Positions 51,191 through 62,818 are shown, counted from the first letter of the stretch. The stretch is 64,000 nucleotides of DNA from Aquabacterium humicola (GCF_030167915.1 NZ_JARGNB010000001.1:2170001-2234000); one strand, 5' to 3'. Made by a program: numbers and translations. The notes: generated by a model not told the origin, from the letters alone.

Positions 51191-52036
51191 ATGAACACGC
51201 CGACGAGCTTCGCGGCCCGCGCCCGCCGCCACCCCAGCTTCGTGCTCGGCGCCACGCTGTCGGCGCTGCTGCTGCTGGCGGCGGCGCTGTCGCTGCTATG
51301 GTCGCCCTACCCGCCGGCCGAGATCGACATCCCGAACAAGCTCAAAGGCCCGAGCGCGGCGCACTGGCTGGGCACCGACAGCCTGGGCCGCGACATCGCG
51401 TCGCAGCTGCTGGTCGGATCGCAGAATTCCATCGTCGTCGGCATCATCGCGGTCGGCATCGGGCTGATCGCCGGCGTGCTGCTGGGCTGCCTGGCGTCGG
51501 CCAGGCGCGGCTGGGTCGAGGAACTGGTGATGCGCGCCGCCGACTTCACCTTCGCGTTCCCGGCGCTGCTGTCGGCGATCATGCTGGGCGCGATCTACGG
51601 GCCGGGGCTGGTCACCGGCATCGTCGCGATCGGCATCTTCAACATCCCGGTGTTCGCGCGCATCACGCGCGGCGCGGCCAACGCGGTGTGGGCGCGCGAG
51701 TACGTGCTGGCCGCGCGCGCCGCCGGCAAGGGGCCCTGGCGCATCACGCTCGACCATGTGCTGCCGAACATCGCCAGCGTGCTGATCGTGCAGGCGACGA
51801 TCTCCTTCGCCACCGCGATCCTCGCCGAGGCCGCGCTGTCCTATCTGGGGCTGGGCACGCAGCCGCCGCAGCCGAGCTGGGGCCGCATGCTCAACGAGGC
51901 GCAGAGCCAGCTCTTCAGCGCGCCGCTGCTGGCGGTCTACCCCGGCGTGGCGATCGCGCTGAGCGTGCTGGGGCTGAACCTGATGGGCGACGGGCTGCGC
52001 GACCTGATGGACCCGAAGCTCGCACGCAAGCGCTGA
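51191..52036 (+). CDS. dppC: Peptide-type ABC importer permease 2 (DppC-like)
   Basis: A 281-residue permease. The DppC/OppC pattern is clear: [20 protein letters not shown] near residue 50, the EAA loop [20 protein letters not shown], and [18 protein letters not shown] near residue 220. It partners with the preceding permease, separated from it only by the 67-base hairpin repeat. The next gene (panB) is 104 bases downstream and unrelated in function. Confidence 0.92.
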   Translation: MNTPTSFAARARRHPSFVLGATLSALLLLAAALSLLWSPYPPAEIDIPNKLKGPSAAHWLGTDSLGRDIASQLLVGSQNSIVVGIIAVGIGLIAGVLLGCLASARRGWVEELVMRAADFTFAFPALLSAIMLGAIYGPGLVTGIVAIGIFNIPVFARITRGAANAVWAREYVLAARAAGKGPWRITLDHVLPNIASVLIVQATISFATAILAEAALSYLGLGTQPPQPSWGRMLNEAQSQLFSAPLLAVYPGVAIALSVLGLNLMGDGLRDLMDPKLARKR

Positions 52037-52140
52037 ACGCCGGCGACTGGAGCGAGCGCTCCAACCGTCATCCCCACGACAGACTTTTGCTGCACTGCAG
52101 CGTTAGACTGCGCGCCCCTGCAGTACCCCGGCGAGCCCCC

Positions 52141-53813
<1,673 letters not shown>

Positions 53814-53827
53814 CCGTCGAGGTCATC

Positions 53828-54988
53828 GTGGCAGCTGCGTCGGCGTCCGCCCGCCCGGTTCGCCGGCGCCATGCGCTGCTGGCCACCGTCTTCGCCCTGC
53901 CGCTGGCGGCCTGCCAGCGCGCGCCGCAACTCGTGAAGGTCGGCTTCGTCGGCGGCCTGTCGGGCTCGGTCGCCGAGCTCGGCGTGCAGGGCCGCAACGG
54001 CGCGCTGCTGGCCGTCGAAACGCTGAACCAGCGCGACGGTCCGCGCTACGAGCTGCTGGTGCAGGACGACCAGCAGGACGCCCAGCGCATCGTCGCGGCC
54101 ATCGATGCGCTGGCCCGCGACGGCGCGGCCTTCGCGATCGGCCCGATGACCAGCGCGATGGCGGTGGCCGCGCTGCCGGCGGCCGATCGCCACCAACTGC
54201 CGCTGATCAGCCCGACCGCCACCACCGACGAGCTCAGCGGCCGCAAGGACCTGTTCTTCCGCGTCGGCACCGCGGCGGCGATCGGCGCGCGCCAGCTCGG
54301 CGAGCAACTGCACCGGCGCGGCATGGCCTCGCTGGCGATCGTGATGGACCACAAGAACCGGGCGTACTCGGCCGGCTTCGGCGTGGCGGCGGCCGAACGT
54401 TTCGCCGCGCTCGGCGGCCAGGTGGGCGGGCGCATCGGCTACGAGGAGCGCAGCCCGGACTTCGGCGCCATCGCCGAGCAGCTGCTCGCGACGCGGCCGC
54501 AGGCGGTGCTGATCGTCACCGGCGTCGGCGATGCGGCGCTGCTCGCACAGCAGCTGCGCCGGCGCCAGCCCGAGGTGCAGCTGGCGGTGTCGCCCTGGGC
54601 CGCGAACGCGCAATTCCTGCAGGTCGGCGCGCGGGCCGTCGAAGGCTGCCTCGCGCTGCAGGCGCTGGACCTGGACAGCCCCGTGCCGGCCTATGTCGAC
54701 TTCCGCAACCGCTTCAAGACGCGCTTCGGCGACCTGCCGGCCACGCCGGCCGTGCAGTCCTACGACGCGCTGATGGTCGGCGCGGCCGCGCTGGCGGCCG
54801 CCGGCAGCCGCGCCGCGCTGCCCAAGCAGCTGTCCGATCCGGCGAAGCCCTGGCCGGGCCTGCTGGGCGAGTACCGCTTCGATGCCTTCGGTGACACCGA
54901 ACGGCCGCTGCACCTGGCCGAAGTGCGCGACGGCCGCTTCGTGCCGGCCGCCGCCGTCGCTGCCGCCGCGTCGGCCCCGGCGCGCTGA
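53828..54988 (+). CDS. Lipoprotein binding protein of the Leu/Ile/Val-binding type
   Basis: A 386-residue periplasmic binding-protein-like lipoprotein (lipobox LAAC, Cys 29). The mature part has the type I fold of amino acid receptors: VKVGFVGGLSGSVAELGVQGRNGA, then LPLISPTATTDELSG and a VVLIVTGVGDA-like hinge (QAVLIVTGVGDAALL). No transporter genes accompany it. Instead the next gene, 20 bases on, is a hybrid histidine kinase with a periplasmic domain, so it probably senses a ligand for that kinase. GTG 53828 follows panC by 14 bases. Confidence 0.82.
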   Translation: MAAASASARPVRRRHALLATVFALPLAACQRAPQLVKVGFVGGLSGSVAELGVQGRNGALLAVETLNQRDGPRYELLVQDDQQDAQRIVAAIDALARDGAAFAIGPMTSAMAVAALPAADRHQLPLISPTATTDELSGRKDLFFRVGTAAAIGARQLGEQLHRRGMASLAIVMDHKNRAYSAGFGVAAAERFAALGGQVGGRIGYEERSPDFGAIAEQLLATRPQAVLIVTGVGDAALLAQQLRRRQPEVQLAVSPWAANAQFLQVGARAVEGCLALQALDLDSPVPAYVDFRNRFKTRFGDLPATPAVQSYDALMVGAAALAAAGSRAALPKQLSDPAKPWPGLLGEYRFDAFGDTERPLHLAEVRDGRFVPAAAVAAAASAPAR

Positions 54989-55008
54989 CGGACGCGACCG
55001 CCCGCGCG

Positions 55009-57696
55009 ATGGCAACCCGGCGCGTCTCGCTGCGGCGACTCTTCGCCCGCCAGTTCATGCTGGTGGCCGCGCTGCCGCCGCTGGTGGCCGCGCTGGCCTG
55101 GGGCCTGCTGACCTTGCCCGACGCCTGGCGGCGCGTCGAGGCCGAGAACCAGCTGACGCAGGCGCTGGTGCACAGTCACATCAGCAGCGCGCTGCAGATG
55201 CCCGAGCGCAGCCTGCAGCTCACCGCCGACCTGCTGCGCGGCACCGGCTCCGACGCGGCATCCGAGCTGCTGCAGCGCAGCCTGGCGCACACCGGCTCGT
55301 TCGACCTGCTGATGCTGGCCGACGCCGACGGCACGGTGCGGGCCGCGGCCGCGCATGCGCACAGCGGCGTGCGCGCGCAGAACGTCATCGGCCTGGACCT
55401 GTCGGCCCAGCCCTACTTCGCCGCGGCGAAGCAGGCGGCGGGCACGCTGGTGCGCTCGGACAGCTTCCTGTCGTCGCTGACCGGCCGCGTCACCGCGGTG
55501 CTGGCGCTGTCGCTGGGCGACCGCGTGCTGGTGGCCGACCTGTCGCTGGACCGGCTGGCCGCCGGCCTGCCGCGGCCCGACCCGGCCAGCGGCGCGCTGG
55601 TGATCGTGCTGGACGCCAAGGGACGCGTCATCGTGCACCCCGAGCAGCAGCTGGCGAACTGGCAGGAGAACCTCGCGCAGCTGGGACCGGTGCGCGCCGC
55701 CCTCGGCGGCCGCCCGGCCAGCGGGCCGATCAGCTACCGCGGCGAGGACTGGATCGCGACGATCGCGCCGGCACAGTCCACCGGCTGGCTGGTGCTGGTC
55801 GCGCAGCCGCGCTCGCGCGTCGTCGCGCCGCTGCTGCGCATCGCCGCGGTGGCCGCCGGCATCTCGCTGCTGGCGCTGCTGCTGGGGCTGCTGATGGCCT
55901 CGCGCATGGCGCGCGGTGTGTCGCGGCGCTACCGGCAGATGGCCGACGCGGCGCAGGCACTGGTCGACCACCCGGACCAGGCGCCCGACCCCGAGCAGGC
56001 CACCGAAGAAGCGCAGCAGCTGTGGCTGCGCATGGCCGCGCTGCTGGACCAGTTGCGCGGCGCGCAGCGCCGCGCCGAGGCCGCGCAGGGCCGGCTGCAG
56101 GCGGTGCTCGACGCGGCGACCGAAGTCTCGGTGATCGCCTTCGACGCCGCCGGCACCGTGCGCATGTTCAACCGCGGCGCGACGAAGATGCTGGGTTACG
56201 CCGCCGACGAGGTGGTCGGCCGGCGCAGCATCGCCGAGTTCCACGACGCCGGCGAGCTCGCCACCCGTGCCGCTGAGCTGGCCGCGGCGCCGGGCGCCGC
56301 GCCGCAGCCGCTGGACGTGCTGACCACCGTCGCCCACGAAGCGGGTTACGAGATCCGCGACTGGACCTACGTCTGCCGCGGCGGCTCGCGCCTGCTGGTT
56401 TCGGTGGCGACGACCGCGCTGCACGACGGCGACGGCACGCCCGCCGGCTTCCTGTGCATCGCGCTCGACCAGACGCAGCGCCAGCGCGCGGCCAGCGCCG
56501 AGCTCGCGCGCGAGGCGGCCGAGACCGCCAGCCGCACCAAGACCGAGTTCCTGTCGCGCGTCAGCCATGAGCTGCGCACGCCGCTGAACGCGATGCTCGG
56601 CTACGCGCAGCTGCTGACGCTGGACGCGGCGCATCCGCTGTCGGCGTCGCAGCAGGACCGCGTGCGCCACATCGAAGGCGCCGGCTGGCACCTGCTGCGG
56701 CTGATCGACGACCTGCTGGACCTGTCGCGCATCGAGTCCGGCCGGATGCAGCTCGATCTGAAGCCGCTGGCGCTGGGCTCGGTGCTGCACGAGGCCCTGC
56801 GCCTGGTCGCGCCGCAGGCGCAGGCGGCCTCGGTGCGGCTGCACGACCCGGCCGCCGACGACGGCGCGGCCGGCGCCGTGCTGGCCGACGCCACGCGGCT
56901 GCAGCAGGTGCTGGTGAACCTGCTGTCCAACGCGATCAAGTACAACCGCGCTGGCGGCGAGGTGCAGCTGCGGCTGCAGCGCCACCACGTCGACGGGATC
57001 GACGAGGTCGGCATCGTCGTCGCCGACACCGGCCGCGGCATGTCGCCGGAGCAGCTGCAGCGCCTGTACTCGCCGTTCGACCGCCTCGGCCTCGAAAACA
57101 GCATGGTCCCCGGGGCCGGACTCGGGCTCGTGATCAGCCGGCGCCTGGTCGAGCTGATGAACGGCCGGCTGGAGGTCGACAGCGTGCCCGGCGAGGGCAG
57201 CCGCTTCTGCGTCTGGCTGCCGGCGGCGCCCGCCGCGGCGCACGACGGCGCGGCGCCGGCGGAGGGCGCGACGCCGCTGCCGGCACCGAGCGGCGTGCAC
57301 CGCATCCTCTACATCGAGGACAACCCGGTCAACGCGACGCTGATGCGCGAGGTGGTCGCGCTGCGGCCGGGCCACACGCTGCAGGTGTGCACGACGCTGG
57401 CCGACGGCCGCGCGGCGATCGAGCGCCAGCCGCCGGCGCTGGTGCTGGTCGACCTGCACCTGCCCGACGGCTCGGGGCTGTCGCTGCTGTCGTGGCTGCA
57501 GGCCGAGCCCGCGCGCGCGCGCATCCCCGCCGTGCTGGTGTCGGCCGACGCGACGCCGCAGCAGCGCGAGCTTGCGCTCGCACGCGGCGCCGCGGCCTAC
57601 CTGACGAAGCCGATCCGCGTCGACGAGACGCTGCAGACGATCGGCCGCCTGCTCGACGAGGCGCCGCCGGCGCGGCTCGACGACGGCATCTGCTGA
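55009..57696 (+). CDS. Hybrid sensor histidine kinase with periplasmic Cache-like domain
   Basis: An 895-residue membrane kinase. One helix (about 15-37), a periplasmic sensor (about 40-275, with LMLADADGTVRAAAAHAHSG and a Cache-type NVIGLDLSAQPYFAAAKQ), a second helix (about 276-298), a coiled linker, a PAS domain (about 365-490), HisKA (FLSRVSHELRTPLNAMLGYAQ, His near 523), HATPase (LLSNAIKYNRAGGE, ADTGRGM, GAGLGLVISRRL) and a C-terminal receiver (about 763-885; phosphoacceptor in LVLVDLHLPDGSG, Lys in YLTKPIRVDE). The neighbour upstream is a binding lipoprotein, its likely ligand receptor. No DNA-binding partner is adjacent. Confidence 0.9.
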   Translation: MATRRVSLRRLFARQFMLVAALPPLVAALAWGLLTLPDAWRRVEAENQLTQALVHSHISSALQMPERSLQLTADLLRGTGSDAASELLQRSLAHTGSFDLLMLADADGTVRAAAAHAHSGVRAQNVIGLDLSAQPYFAAAKQAAGTLVRSDSFLSSLTGRVTAVLALSLGDRVLVADLSLDRLAAGLPRPDPASGALVIVLDAKGRVIVHPEQQLANWQENLAQLGPVRAALGGRPASGPISYRGEDWIATIAPAQSTGWLVLVAQPRSRVVAPLLRIAAVAAGISLLALLLGLLMASRMARGVSRRYRQMADAAQALVDHPDQAPDPEQATEEAQQLWLRMAALLDQLRGAQRRAEAAQGRLQAVLDAATEVSVIAFDAAGTVRMFNRGATKMLGYAADEVVGRRSIAEFHDAGELATRAAELAAAPGAAPQPLDVLTTVAHEAGYEIRDWTYVCRGGSRLLVSVATTALHDGDGTPAGFLCIALDQTQRQRAASAELAREAAETASRTKTEFLSRVSHELRTPLNAMLGYAQLLTLDAAHPLSASQQDRVRHIEGAGWHLLRLIDDLLDLSRIESGRMQLDLKPLALGSVLHEALRLVAPQAQAASVRLHDPAADDGAAGAVLADATRLQQVLVNLLSNAIKYNRAGGEVQLRLQRHHVDGIDEVGIVVADTGRGMSPEQLQRLYSPFDRLGLENSMVPGAGLGLVISRRLVELMNGRLEVDSVPGEGSRFCVWLPAAPAAAHDGAAPAEGATPLPAPSGVHRILYIEDNPVNATLMREVVALRPGHTLQVCTTLADGRAAIERQPPALVLVDLHLPDGSGLSLLSWLQAEPARARIPAVLVSADATPQQRELALARGAAAYLTKPIRVDETLQTIGRLLDEAPPARLDDGIC

Positions 57697-57819
57697 CATA
57701 CAAAAGGCGCGGCCATTGGAATGGTGAACCGGCCGCCGAATCGGAGGTCCGAATCCGGCCAGCCGGCGCGCGCCGCACTGCGCACACTGCTGCCATCCGA
57801 CCCGCGATGGAGTGACCCC

Positions 57820-58500
57820 ATGCATGTGCGCAGCGAACCGCCGATCCTCTACTTCGGCACCCCGGTCGTGCTGCTGACGACCACCAACCCCGACGGCACG
57901 CCGAACATCGCGCCGATGAGCTCGGCCTTCTGGCTCGGCTGGCGCTGCATGCTCGGCCTCGGCGCGCTGTCGCAGACGGCGCAGAACCTGCTGCGCGATC
58001 CGCAGTGCGTGATCAACCTGCCCTCGGATGCGCAGGTGGATCTCGTCGACCGGCTCGCGCTGACCACCGGTGCCGAGCCGGTGCCGGCGCGCAAGGCGCA
58101 GCGCGGCTACCGCACGGTGCGCGACAAGTTCGCCGCGGCCGGGCTGACGCCCGAACCGTCCGAGACGGTGCGCGCGCCGCGCATCGCCGAGTGCCCGGTG
58201 CAGATGGAAGCGGTGATCGAGGGCCGCCACGGCCTCGGCGACGACGATGCGAAGCTGCGCGGCACGTGCTGGGTGTTCGAGGCGCGCATCCAGCGCGTGC
58301 ACGTCGCGCCGGCCTTGTTGGCCGACGGTGAGCCCGACCGCATCGACCCCGACCGCTGGCGCCCGCTGATCATGAGCTTCCAGCAGTTCTACGGGCTGCG
58401 CGACGGCCGGCTGCAGCGCTCGACGCTGGCGCGCATTCCCGAGGCGATGTACCGCAGCCCGGATGTCGACCGCGCACGCGAGGCCGCCACCGTGGCGTGA
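57820..58500 (+). CDS. Flavin-reductase-like (FMN-binding split barrel) protein
   Basis: A 226-residue protein with the flavin reductase/DIM6-NTAB-type fold: FGTPVVLLTTTNPDGTPNIAPMSSAFWLG near the N-terminus (ends FGTPVVLL and SAFWLG), LLRDPQCVINLPSDAQVDLVD and ECPVQMEAVIEG. Such proteins bind FMN and reduce flavins or small substrates. ATG 57820 has GGAG nearby; the open frame upstream is unlikely to be translated. Single gene; partner oxygenase not seen. Confidence 0.82.
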   Translation: MHVRSEPPILYFGTPVVLLTTTNPDGTPNIAPMSSAFWLGWRCMLGLGALSQTAQNLLRDPQCVINLPSDAQVDLVDRLALTTGAEPVPARKAQRGYRTVRDKFAAAGLTPEPSETVRAPRIAECPVQMEAVIEGRHGLGDDDAKLRGTCWVFEARIQRVHVAPALLADGEPDRIDPDRWRPLIMSFQQFYGLRDGRLQRSTLARIPEAMYRSPDVDRAREAATVA

Positions 58501-58627
58501 CGACACGCGTCGACGGTTTGCAGGATGCAAACGACATCCGCAGCGTGCAAATGGGTGGCGCGCCCGACCGCCGTGCCGTGGACGCTGCCGGCGGTGCTGG
58601 GCACACTCGGGGCCTCGCCGTCCCGCC

Positions 58628-60214
58628 GTGACCACCGCCGCCCCCCAGTTCCGCCCGGCCGCCTGGCCGCCCGCGCCCACCCAGGCACCGCCGCTGCGGC
58701 AGTGCCTCACGCTGGCGCTGCTGCTGCACGTGCTGGCGGTGCTGCTGATCGGCACCGTGCCGGGCGGCACCGCGCGCCAGGGTGAAGGGGTCTGGGGCAG
58801 CCTGAACGTCACCTTGCGCGGGCTGCGCAGCGACCCGGGCAACGGCGCGGCCGAAGCCCCGCCGCCGCAGGCCGCCGGCCCCACCGGCAGCGCCGAGCGC
58901 CAGCGCTTCGGTGGCGCCGTGCGCGAGCGCGAGCCGGCGCCGAATGCCGAGCCCGGCGCCGCGCAGCAGGGCCCGTGGCAGCCGACACCGGCCGACGCGG
59001 CGCGCGAAGCGCCGCCCGAAGCGGGCCCGGCGCGCGAGGCGCCGCCTGAACCGGCCCCGGCGCGCGCCACCGCCGCACCCGAAGCCGCGCCGCCGCTGCC
59101 CCCCACCGCGCCGCCGGCGGCGGCCGCACCGGCCGCGCCGACTGATACCACCATCGAGCCGACGCCGCTGCTGACCGCCCCGCCGCTGCGCGACCGGCCG
59201 GCGGCGATCGAGATGAAGCCGGCCGAGGTCGCAGCGCCCAGCCCGGCCGCGCCGCCGCTGCCGGCGGTGCGCGCGGCGCCGCCGGTGCCCGAGCCGCCCC
59301 CGCTCGCCCCCTTGCCGCCACGCGCCCGGTCCGCGCCGCTGGACATGAAACCCGCGGAGTTGCCCGCACCCACCCCACCGCAGCCCGTGCCGCTGCCCGC
59401 CGTTCGCGCCGCGCCGCCGGCCCCGGAGCCGCCCGCACTGGCCCCGCTGCCGCCGCGCAGCCGGCCCGCCCCCCTCGAGATGAAACCGGCCGAGCTCGCC
59501 GCGCCGACACCGCTGCAACCGATGCCGCTGCCCGCGATGCCCGTCGCCCCGCCGGTGCCCCAGCCGCCCGCGCTGGCGCCGCTGCCACCGCGTGAACGGC
59601 CGGCGCCGATCGAGATGAAGCCGGCGGAGGTGCCAACGCCGACAGCGACGCCGCCGCTGCCGGCCGTGCGCGCGGCGCCCGTCGCACCCATCGCGCCGGT
59701 AGCTCCGGCTGCACCTGCGACCCAGACGGCCCCGGCCACCCCGGGTCCGGCGACGACGGCACCGCCCACCGCCCAGCCCGCGCCCGCTGCCGCCCAACCG
59801 CTGGCCCCGGCTGGTGCCCAGCCCACCACCGCCCCACCGAGCGCCGACGCCCCGCCGCGCCCGGCCACCGGGTCCGGCCCGGCCCCCGATGCGCTGCCGC
59901 GCGGCACGCCCGGCGCACCCGACGCCGGCCCGCGCATCGGCCACGATGTCGCGACGCCCCCCTCGCTGCCGCCGAGCGCGCCCCGGCTGAACCTCGACCT
60001 GCCACGCCCCGCGCGTGGCGGCGAGCTCTCGCCGCAGGGCTCGCGCAGCCTGCTGAACCTGGTGCCGCCGCCGCCCGAGCGCAAGAGCAAGCTCGCCGAG
60101 CAGATCGAGAAGGCCGCCAAGCCCGATTGCCGCGAGGCCTATGCCGGCATGGGCCTGGCGGCGGTGGTGCCGCTGGTGCGCGACGCCGTCGGGAACAAGG
60201 GCTGCAAATGGTGA
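58628..60214 (+). CDS. Proline-rich membrane-anchored repeat protein (TonB-like layout)
   Basis: A 528-residue protein from GTG 58628. A short cytoplasmic N-terminus and one membrane helix (LTLALLLHVLAVLLIG, about 29-44) precede about 430 residues of Pro/Ala-rich low complexity that would span the periplasm. The C-terminal 45 residues (KSKLAEQIEKAAKPDCREAY onward, ending NKGCKW) are non-repetitive, with two cysteines. The anchor and rod resemble TonB/TolA, but the C-terminal domain of TonB is not recognisable. No ExbB/ExbD neighbours. Function unknown. Confidence 0.75.
   Translation: MTTAAPQFRPAAWPPAPTQAPPLRQCLTLALLLHVLAVLLIGTVPGGTARQGEGVWGSLNVTLRGLRSDPGNGAAEAPPPQAAGPTGSAERQRFGGAVREREPAPNAEPGAAQQGPWQPTPADAAREAPPEAGPAREAPPEPAPARATAAPEAAPPLPPTAPPAAAAPAAPTDTTIEPTPLLTAPPLRDRPAAIEMKPAEVAAPSPAAPPLPAVRAAPPVPEPPPLAPLPPRARSAPLDMKPAELPAPTPPQPVPLPAVRAAPPAPEPPALAPLPPRSRPAPLEMKPAELAAPTPLQPMPLPAMPVAPPVPQPPALAPLPPRERPAPIEMKPAEVPTPTATPPLPAVRAAPVAPIAPVAPAAPATQTAPATPGPATTAPPTAQPAPAAAQPLAPAGAQPTTAPPSADAPPRPATGSGPAPDALPRGTPGAPDAGPRIGHDVATPPSLPPSAPRLNLDLPRPARGGELSPQGSRSLLNLVPPPPERKSKLAEQIEKAAKPDCREAYAGMGLAAVVPLVRDAVGNKGCKW
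59200..59640 (+). repeat. Four in-frame 44-45-codon repeats (MKPAE units)
   Basis: Within the proline-rich gene, (I/L)(E/D)MKPAE(V/L) recurs with its ATG codon at 59213, 59345, 59480 and 59615 (spacing 132, 135, 135 bases). Each is followed by a block of the type PLPAVRAAPPVPEPPPLAPL. Copies have diverged but the order is kept, indicating ancient in-frame duplication. Confidence 0.85.
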
Positions 60215-60253
60215 GGCGCTCGCACGCGGCGTGTCGGCCGCGAGTGAGGCCCG

Positions 60254-60277
60254 ACGTTGGGCCCCACGTTAGGCCCC
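60254..60277. repeat. 12-base tandem repeat before the CYTH gene
   Basis: ACGTTGGGCCCC at 60254-60265 is repeated as ACGTTAGGCCCC at 60266-60277, and a third degenerate unit overlaps the ATG at 60281. It lies where the ribosome binding site of the CYTH gene should be. Confidence 0.7.
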
Positions 60278-60289
60278 ACAATGGGCTTC

Positions 60290-60805
60290 ATGCCCGCCAA
60301 CGTCGAGATCAAAGCCCGCATCGACAGCATCGACGACCTGCTGCCGCGCGCCCGCGCGCTGGCCGAGGAAGACGAGCCGCCGCAGCTGATGCACCAGGAC
60401 GACACCTTCTTCAAGGTGCCCAACGGCCGCCTGAAGCTGCGCGTGTTCAGCGACGGCGCCGGCGAGCTGATCCACTACCACCGCCCCGACGCCGAAGGGC
60501 CGAAGGTGTCGGACTACGTGATCACGCCGGCGGCCGACCCCGACAGCCTGCGCGAGGCGCTCGAACGCGCCTGCGGCGTGCTCGGCCGCGTCGTCAAGCA
60601 CCGCGTGCTGGTGCTGGTCGGCCAGACGCGCATCCACCTCGACCATGTCGAAGGCCTGGGCGACTTCCTCGAGCTCGAGGTCGTGCTGCGCGAGGGCCAG
60701 TCCGAGGCCGAGGGCACCGAGATCGCGCGCAGCCTGCTCGAAGCGCTGGGCGTGCCGGCGTCGTCGCTGATCAGCGGCGCCTACCTGGACCTGCTGCCGC
60801 ACTGA
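60290..60805 (+). CDS. CYTH-domain protein (class IV adenylate cyclase-like)
   Basis: A 171-residue triphosphate-tunnel protein. The N-terminal strand NVEIKARI carries part of the metal-binding E-x-E-x-K signature, with other acidic/basic residues in GRLKLRVFSDG, ELIHYHRPD, and TRIHLDHVEGLGDFLELEVVL. CYTH members hydrolyse or cyclise triphosphates (thiamine triphosphatase, class IV adenylate cyclase CyaB); with this length either is possible. ATG 60290 gives the canonical start; 60281 and 60257 are alternatives. It is followed 7 bases later by the importer ATPase genes. Confidence 0.85.
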   Translation: MPANVEIKARIDSIDDLLPRARALAEEDEPPQLMHQDDTFFKVPNGRLKLRVFSDGAGELIHYHRPDAEGPKVSDYVITPAADPDSLREALERACGVLGRVVKHRVLVLVGQTRIHLDHVEGLGDFLELEVVLREGQSEAEGTEIARSLLEALGVPASSLISGAYLDLLPH

Positions 60806-60812
60806 CCGACCG

Positions 60813-61793
60813 ATGCACGGCACGGCACCGCTGCTGGCTGTCTCCGACCTGCGGGTCACGCTGCAGACGCCGCGCGGCCCGGCCGATGCGCTGCGCGGCA
60901 TCTCGTTCGCGCTCGAACGCGGCCAGACGCTGGGGCTGATCGGCGAATCGGGCTGCGGCAAGTCGATCACCGCGCTGGCGCTGATGGGCCTGCTGCCGGA
61001 CGGCGCGCGGGTGGCCGGCTCGATCCGGCTCGATGGCCAGGAGCTCACCGGCCAGTCCGAGGACGCGTGGTGTGCGCTGCGCGGGAATCGCCTGGCGATG
61101 ATCTTCCAGGAGCCGATGACGGCGCTGAACCCGCTGCACACGATCGGCCGGCAGATCGGCGAATCGCTGCGCATCCACCGCGGGCTCGACGGCGCGGCCG
61201 CGCGCGCGGAAGCCTTGCGCCTGCTCGAACGCGTGCAGCTGCCCGAGCCGCGGCGCCGGCTCGATGCCTACCCGCACCAGCTCTCCGGCGGCCAGCGCCA
61301 GCGCGTGGTCATCGCGATCGCGCTGGCCTGCGGGCCCGACCTGCTGATCGCCGACGAGCCGACCACCGCGCTCGACGTGACGATCCAGCGCGAGGTGCTG
61401 GCGCTGATCGGCCAGCTCGTCGCCGAGGACGGCATGGCGCTGCTGCTGATCAGCCACGACCTCGGCGTGATGGCCGAGACGGTGCAGCGCATGCTGGTGA
61501 TGTACGGCGGCACGGTGGTCGAGAGCGGACCGACCGATGCCGTCTTCCAGCGGCTGGCACATCCGTACACCCGCGGCCTGTTCGCCGCGCGGCCGGCGCT
61601 CGGCCTGCCACGCGGCACGCGGCTGAAGACGATCCCCGGCCGCGTGCCGGAGCTGATCGACCTGCCGGCCGGCTGCCCGTTCTCGGACCGCTGCGAGTGG
61701 GTCGTGTCCGACTGCCGCAACGCACCGCCGGCGCCGATCGAGGTGGCGCCCGAGCACGCGGCGCGCTGCATCCGCGTGCGGGAAATTGCATGA
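60813..61793 (+). CDS. dppD: Peptide-type ABC importer ATPase 1 (DppD-like)
   Basis: A 326-residue ATP-binding subunit. Walker [11 protein letters not shown] (about 44-53), LSGGQRQR, Walker B LLIADEPT and the C-terminal oligopeptide-transporter domain with cysteines ([16 protein letters not shown]) that can carry an iron-sulfur cluster in DppD. It pairs with the next ATPase by ATGA overlap. Together with permeases at 50-52 kb they would form one importer. Confidence 0.93.
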   Translation: MHGTAPLLAVSDLRVTLQTPRGPADALRGISFALERGQTLGLIGESGCGKSITALALMGLLPDGARVAGSIRLDGQELTGQSEDAWCALRGNRLAMIFQEPMTALNPLHTIGRQIGESLRIHRGLDGAAARAEALRLLERVQLPEPRRRLDAYPHQLSGGQRQRVVIAIALACGPDLLIADEPTTALDVTIQREVLALIGQLVAEDGMALLLISHDLGVMAETVQRMLVMYGGTVVESGPTDAVFQRLAHPYTRGLFAARPALGLPRGTRLKTIPGRVPELIDLPAGCPFSDRCEWVVSDCRNAPPAPIEVAPEHAARCIRVREIA

Positions 61794-62776
61794 ACGGGAC
61801 GACGGCGCTGGTGGAGGTGAAGAACCTCGTCAAGCACTACCGCCTGCCGCGCGAGCGCCTGCTCGAAGCCGCGCCGGTGGTGCGCGCGCTGCAGGGCGTC
61901 AGCTTCACGCTGCAGGCCGGGCGCAGCCTGGGCGTCGTCGGCGAATCGGGCTGCGGCAAGAGCACGCTGGCGCGGCTGGTGATGGCGCTGGAGGCGCCGA
62001 CCGCCGGCAGCGTGACGATGGCCGGTCGCGACCTGAACGCGCTGAGCGCCACCGAGCTGCGCCGCGCGCGCGCCGACTTCCAGATGGTGTTCCAGGACCC
62101 CTTCGGCTCGCTCGATCCGCGCCAGTCGGTCGGCCGCATCGTCGCCGAGCCGCTGGAAGCGCAGGGCGGCGTGCCGGCGGTGCAGCAGCGCACCCGCGCC
62201 GCCGAGATGCTCGAGGCGGTCGGCCTGCGCGCGGCCGATGTCGCGAAGTACCCGCACGAGTTCTCCGGCGGCCAGCGCCAGCGCATCGCGATCGCGCGTG
62301 CGCTGGTGACGAAGCCGAAGCTGATCGTCGCCGACGAGCCGGTCAGCGCGCTCGACGTCTCGGTGCAGGCGCAGGTGCTGAACCTGATGCAGGACCTGCA
62401 GGACACGCTGGGCGTCACCTACCTCTTCATCAGCCACGACCTGGCGGTCGTCGACCTCGTGTGCGACGAGGTGATCGTGCTGTACCAGGGCCGCATCGTC
62501 GAGCAGGGCGATCCGGACACGCTGTTCCGCGCCGCGGCGCATCCGTACACGCGGCTCCTGATGTCCGCGGTGCCGCAGGCACGCCCCGGTGCGCGACGCG
62601 CCACGCGCATCCCGATCGAGCCGGTCGCCGCGCCGGGCGGCTGCAGCTTTGCGCCGCGCTGTGCGTTCAGGCAGGATCGTTGCCTCGCGGAGCCGCCGGC
62701 GCTGCGCGCGGTGGGCGACGGTCATCGCGCTGCCTGCCACGAGGCGGAGCGCGTGCTGGACGCACTGCCTGCCTGA
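61790..62776 (+). CDS. dppF: Peptide-type ABC importer ATPase 2 (DppF-like)
   Basis: A 328-residue ATP-binding subunit with Walker [10 protein letters not shown], the Q-loop [12 protein letters not shown], signature FSGGQRQR, Walker [13 protein letters not shown] and an oligopeptide-type C-terminus ([16 protein letters not shown]). It forms the nucleotide-binding heterodimer with the preceding subunit. ATG 61790 overlaps the previous stop. The binding-protein gene follows after 42 bases. Confidence 0.94.
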   Translation: MNGTTALVEVKNLVKHYRLPRERLLEAAPVVRALQGVSFTLQAGRSLGVVGESGCGKSTLARLVMALEAPTAGSVTMAGRDLNALSATELRRARADFQMVFQDPFGSLDPRQSVGRIVAEPLEAQGGVPAVQQRTRAAEMLEAVGLRAADVAKYPHEFSGGQRQRIAIARALVTKPKLIVADEPVSALDVSVQAQVLNLMQDLQDTLGVTYLFISHDLAVVDLVCDEVIVLYQGRIVEQGDPDTLFRAAAHPYTRLLMSAVPQARPGARRATRIPIEPVAAPGGCSFAPRCAFRQDRCLAEPPALRAVGDGHRAACHEAERVLDALPA

Positions 62777-62818
62777 TCACCGCCGACCCCACCCCGAACC
62801 CATCCCAAGGAGCCGAGC

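Noticed and set aside
54760-60120. An open frame of almost 1800 codons on the minus strand
   Set aside because: It is the antisense shadow of panel genes 54-60 kb (hybrid kinase, flavin protein, proline-rich protein). Its translation is low-complexity Gly/Ala/Arg with no domain, as expected from GC-rich codons read on the opposite strand.
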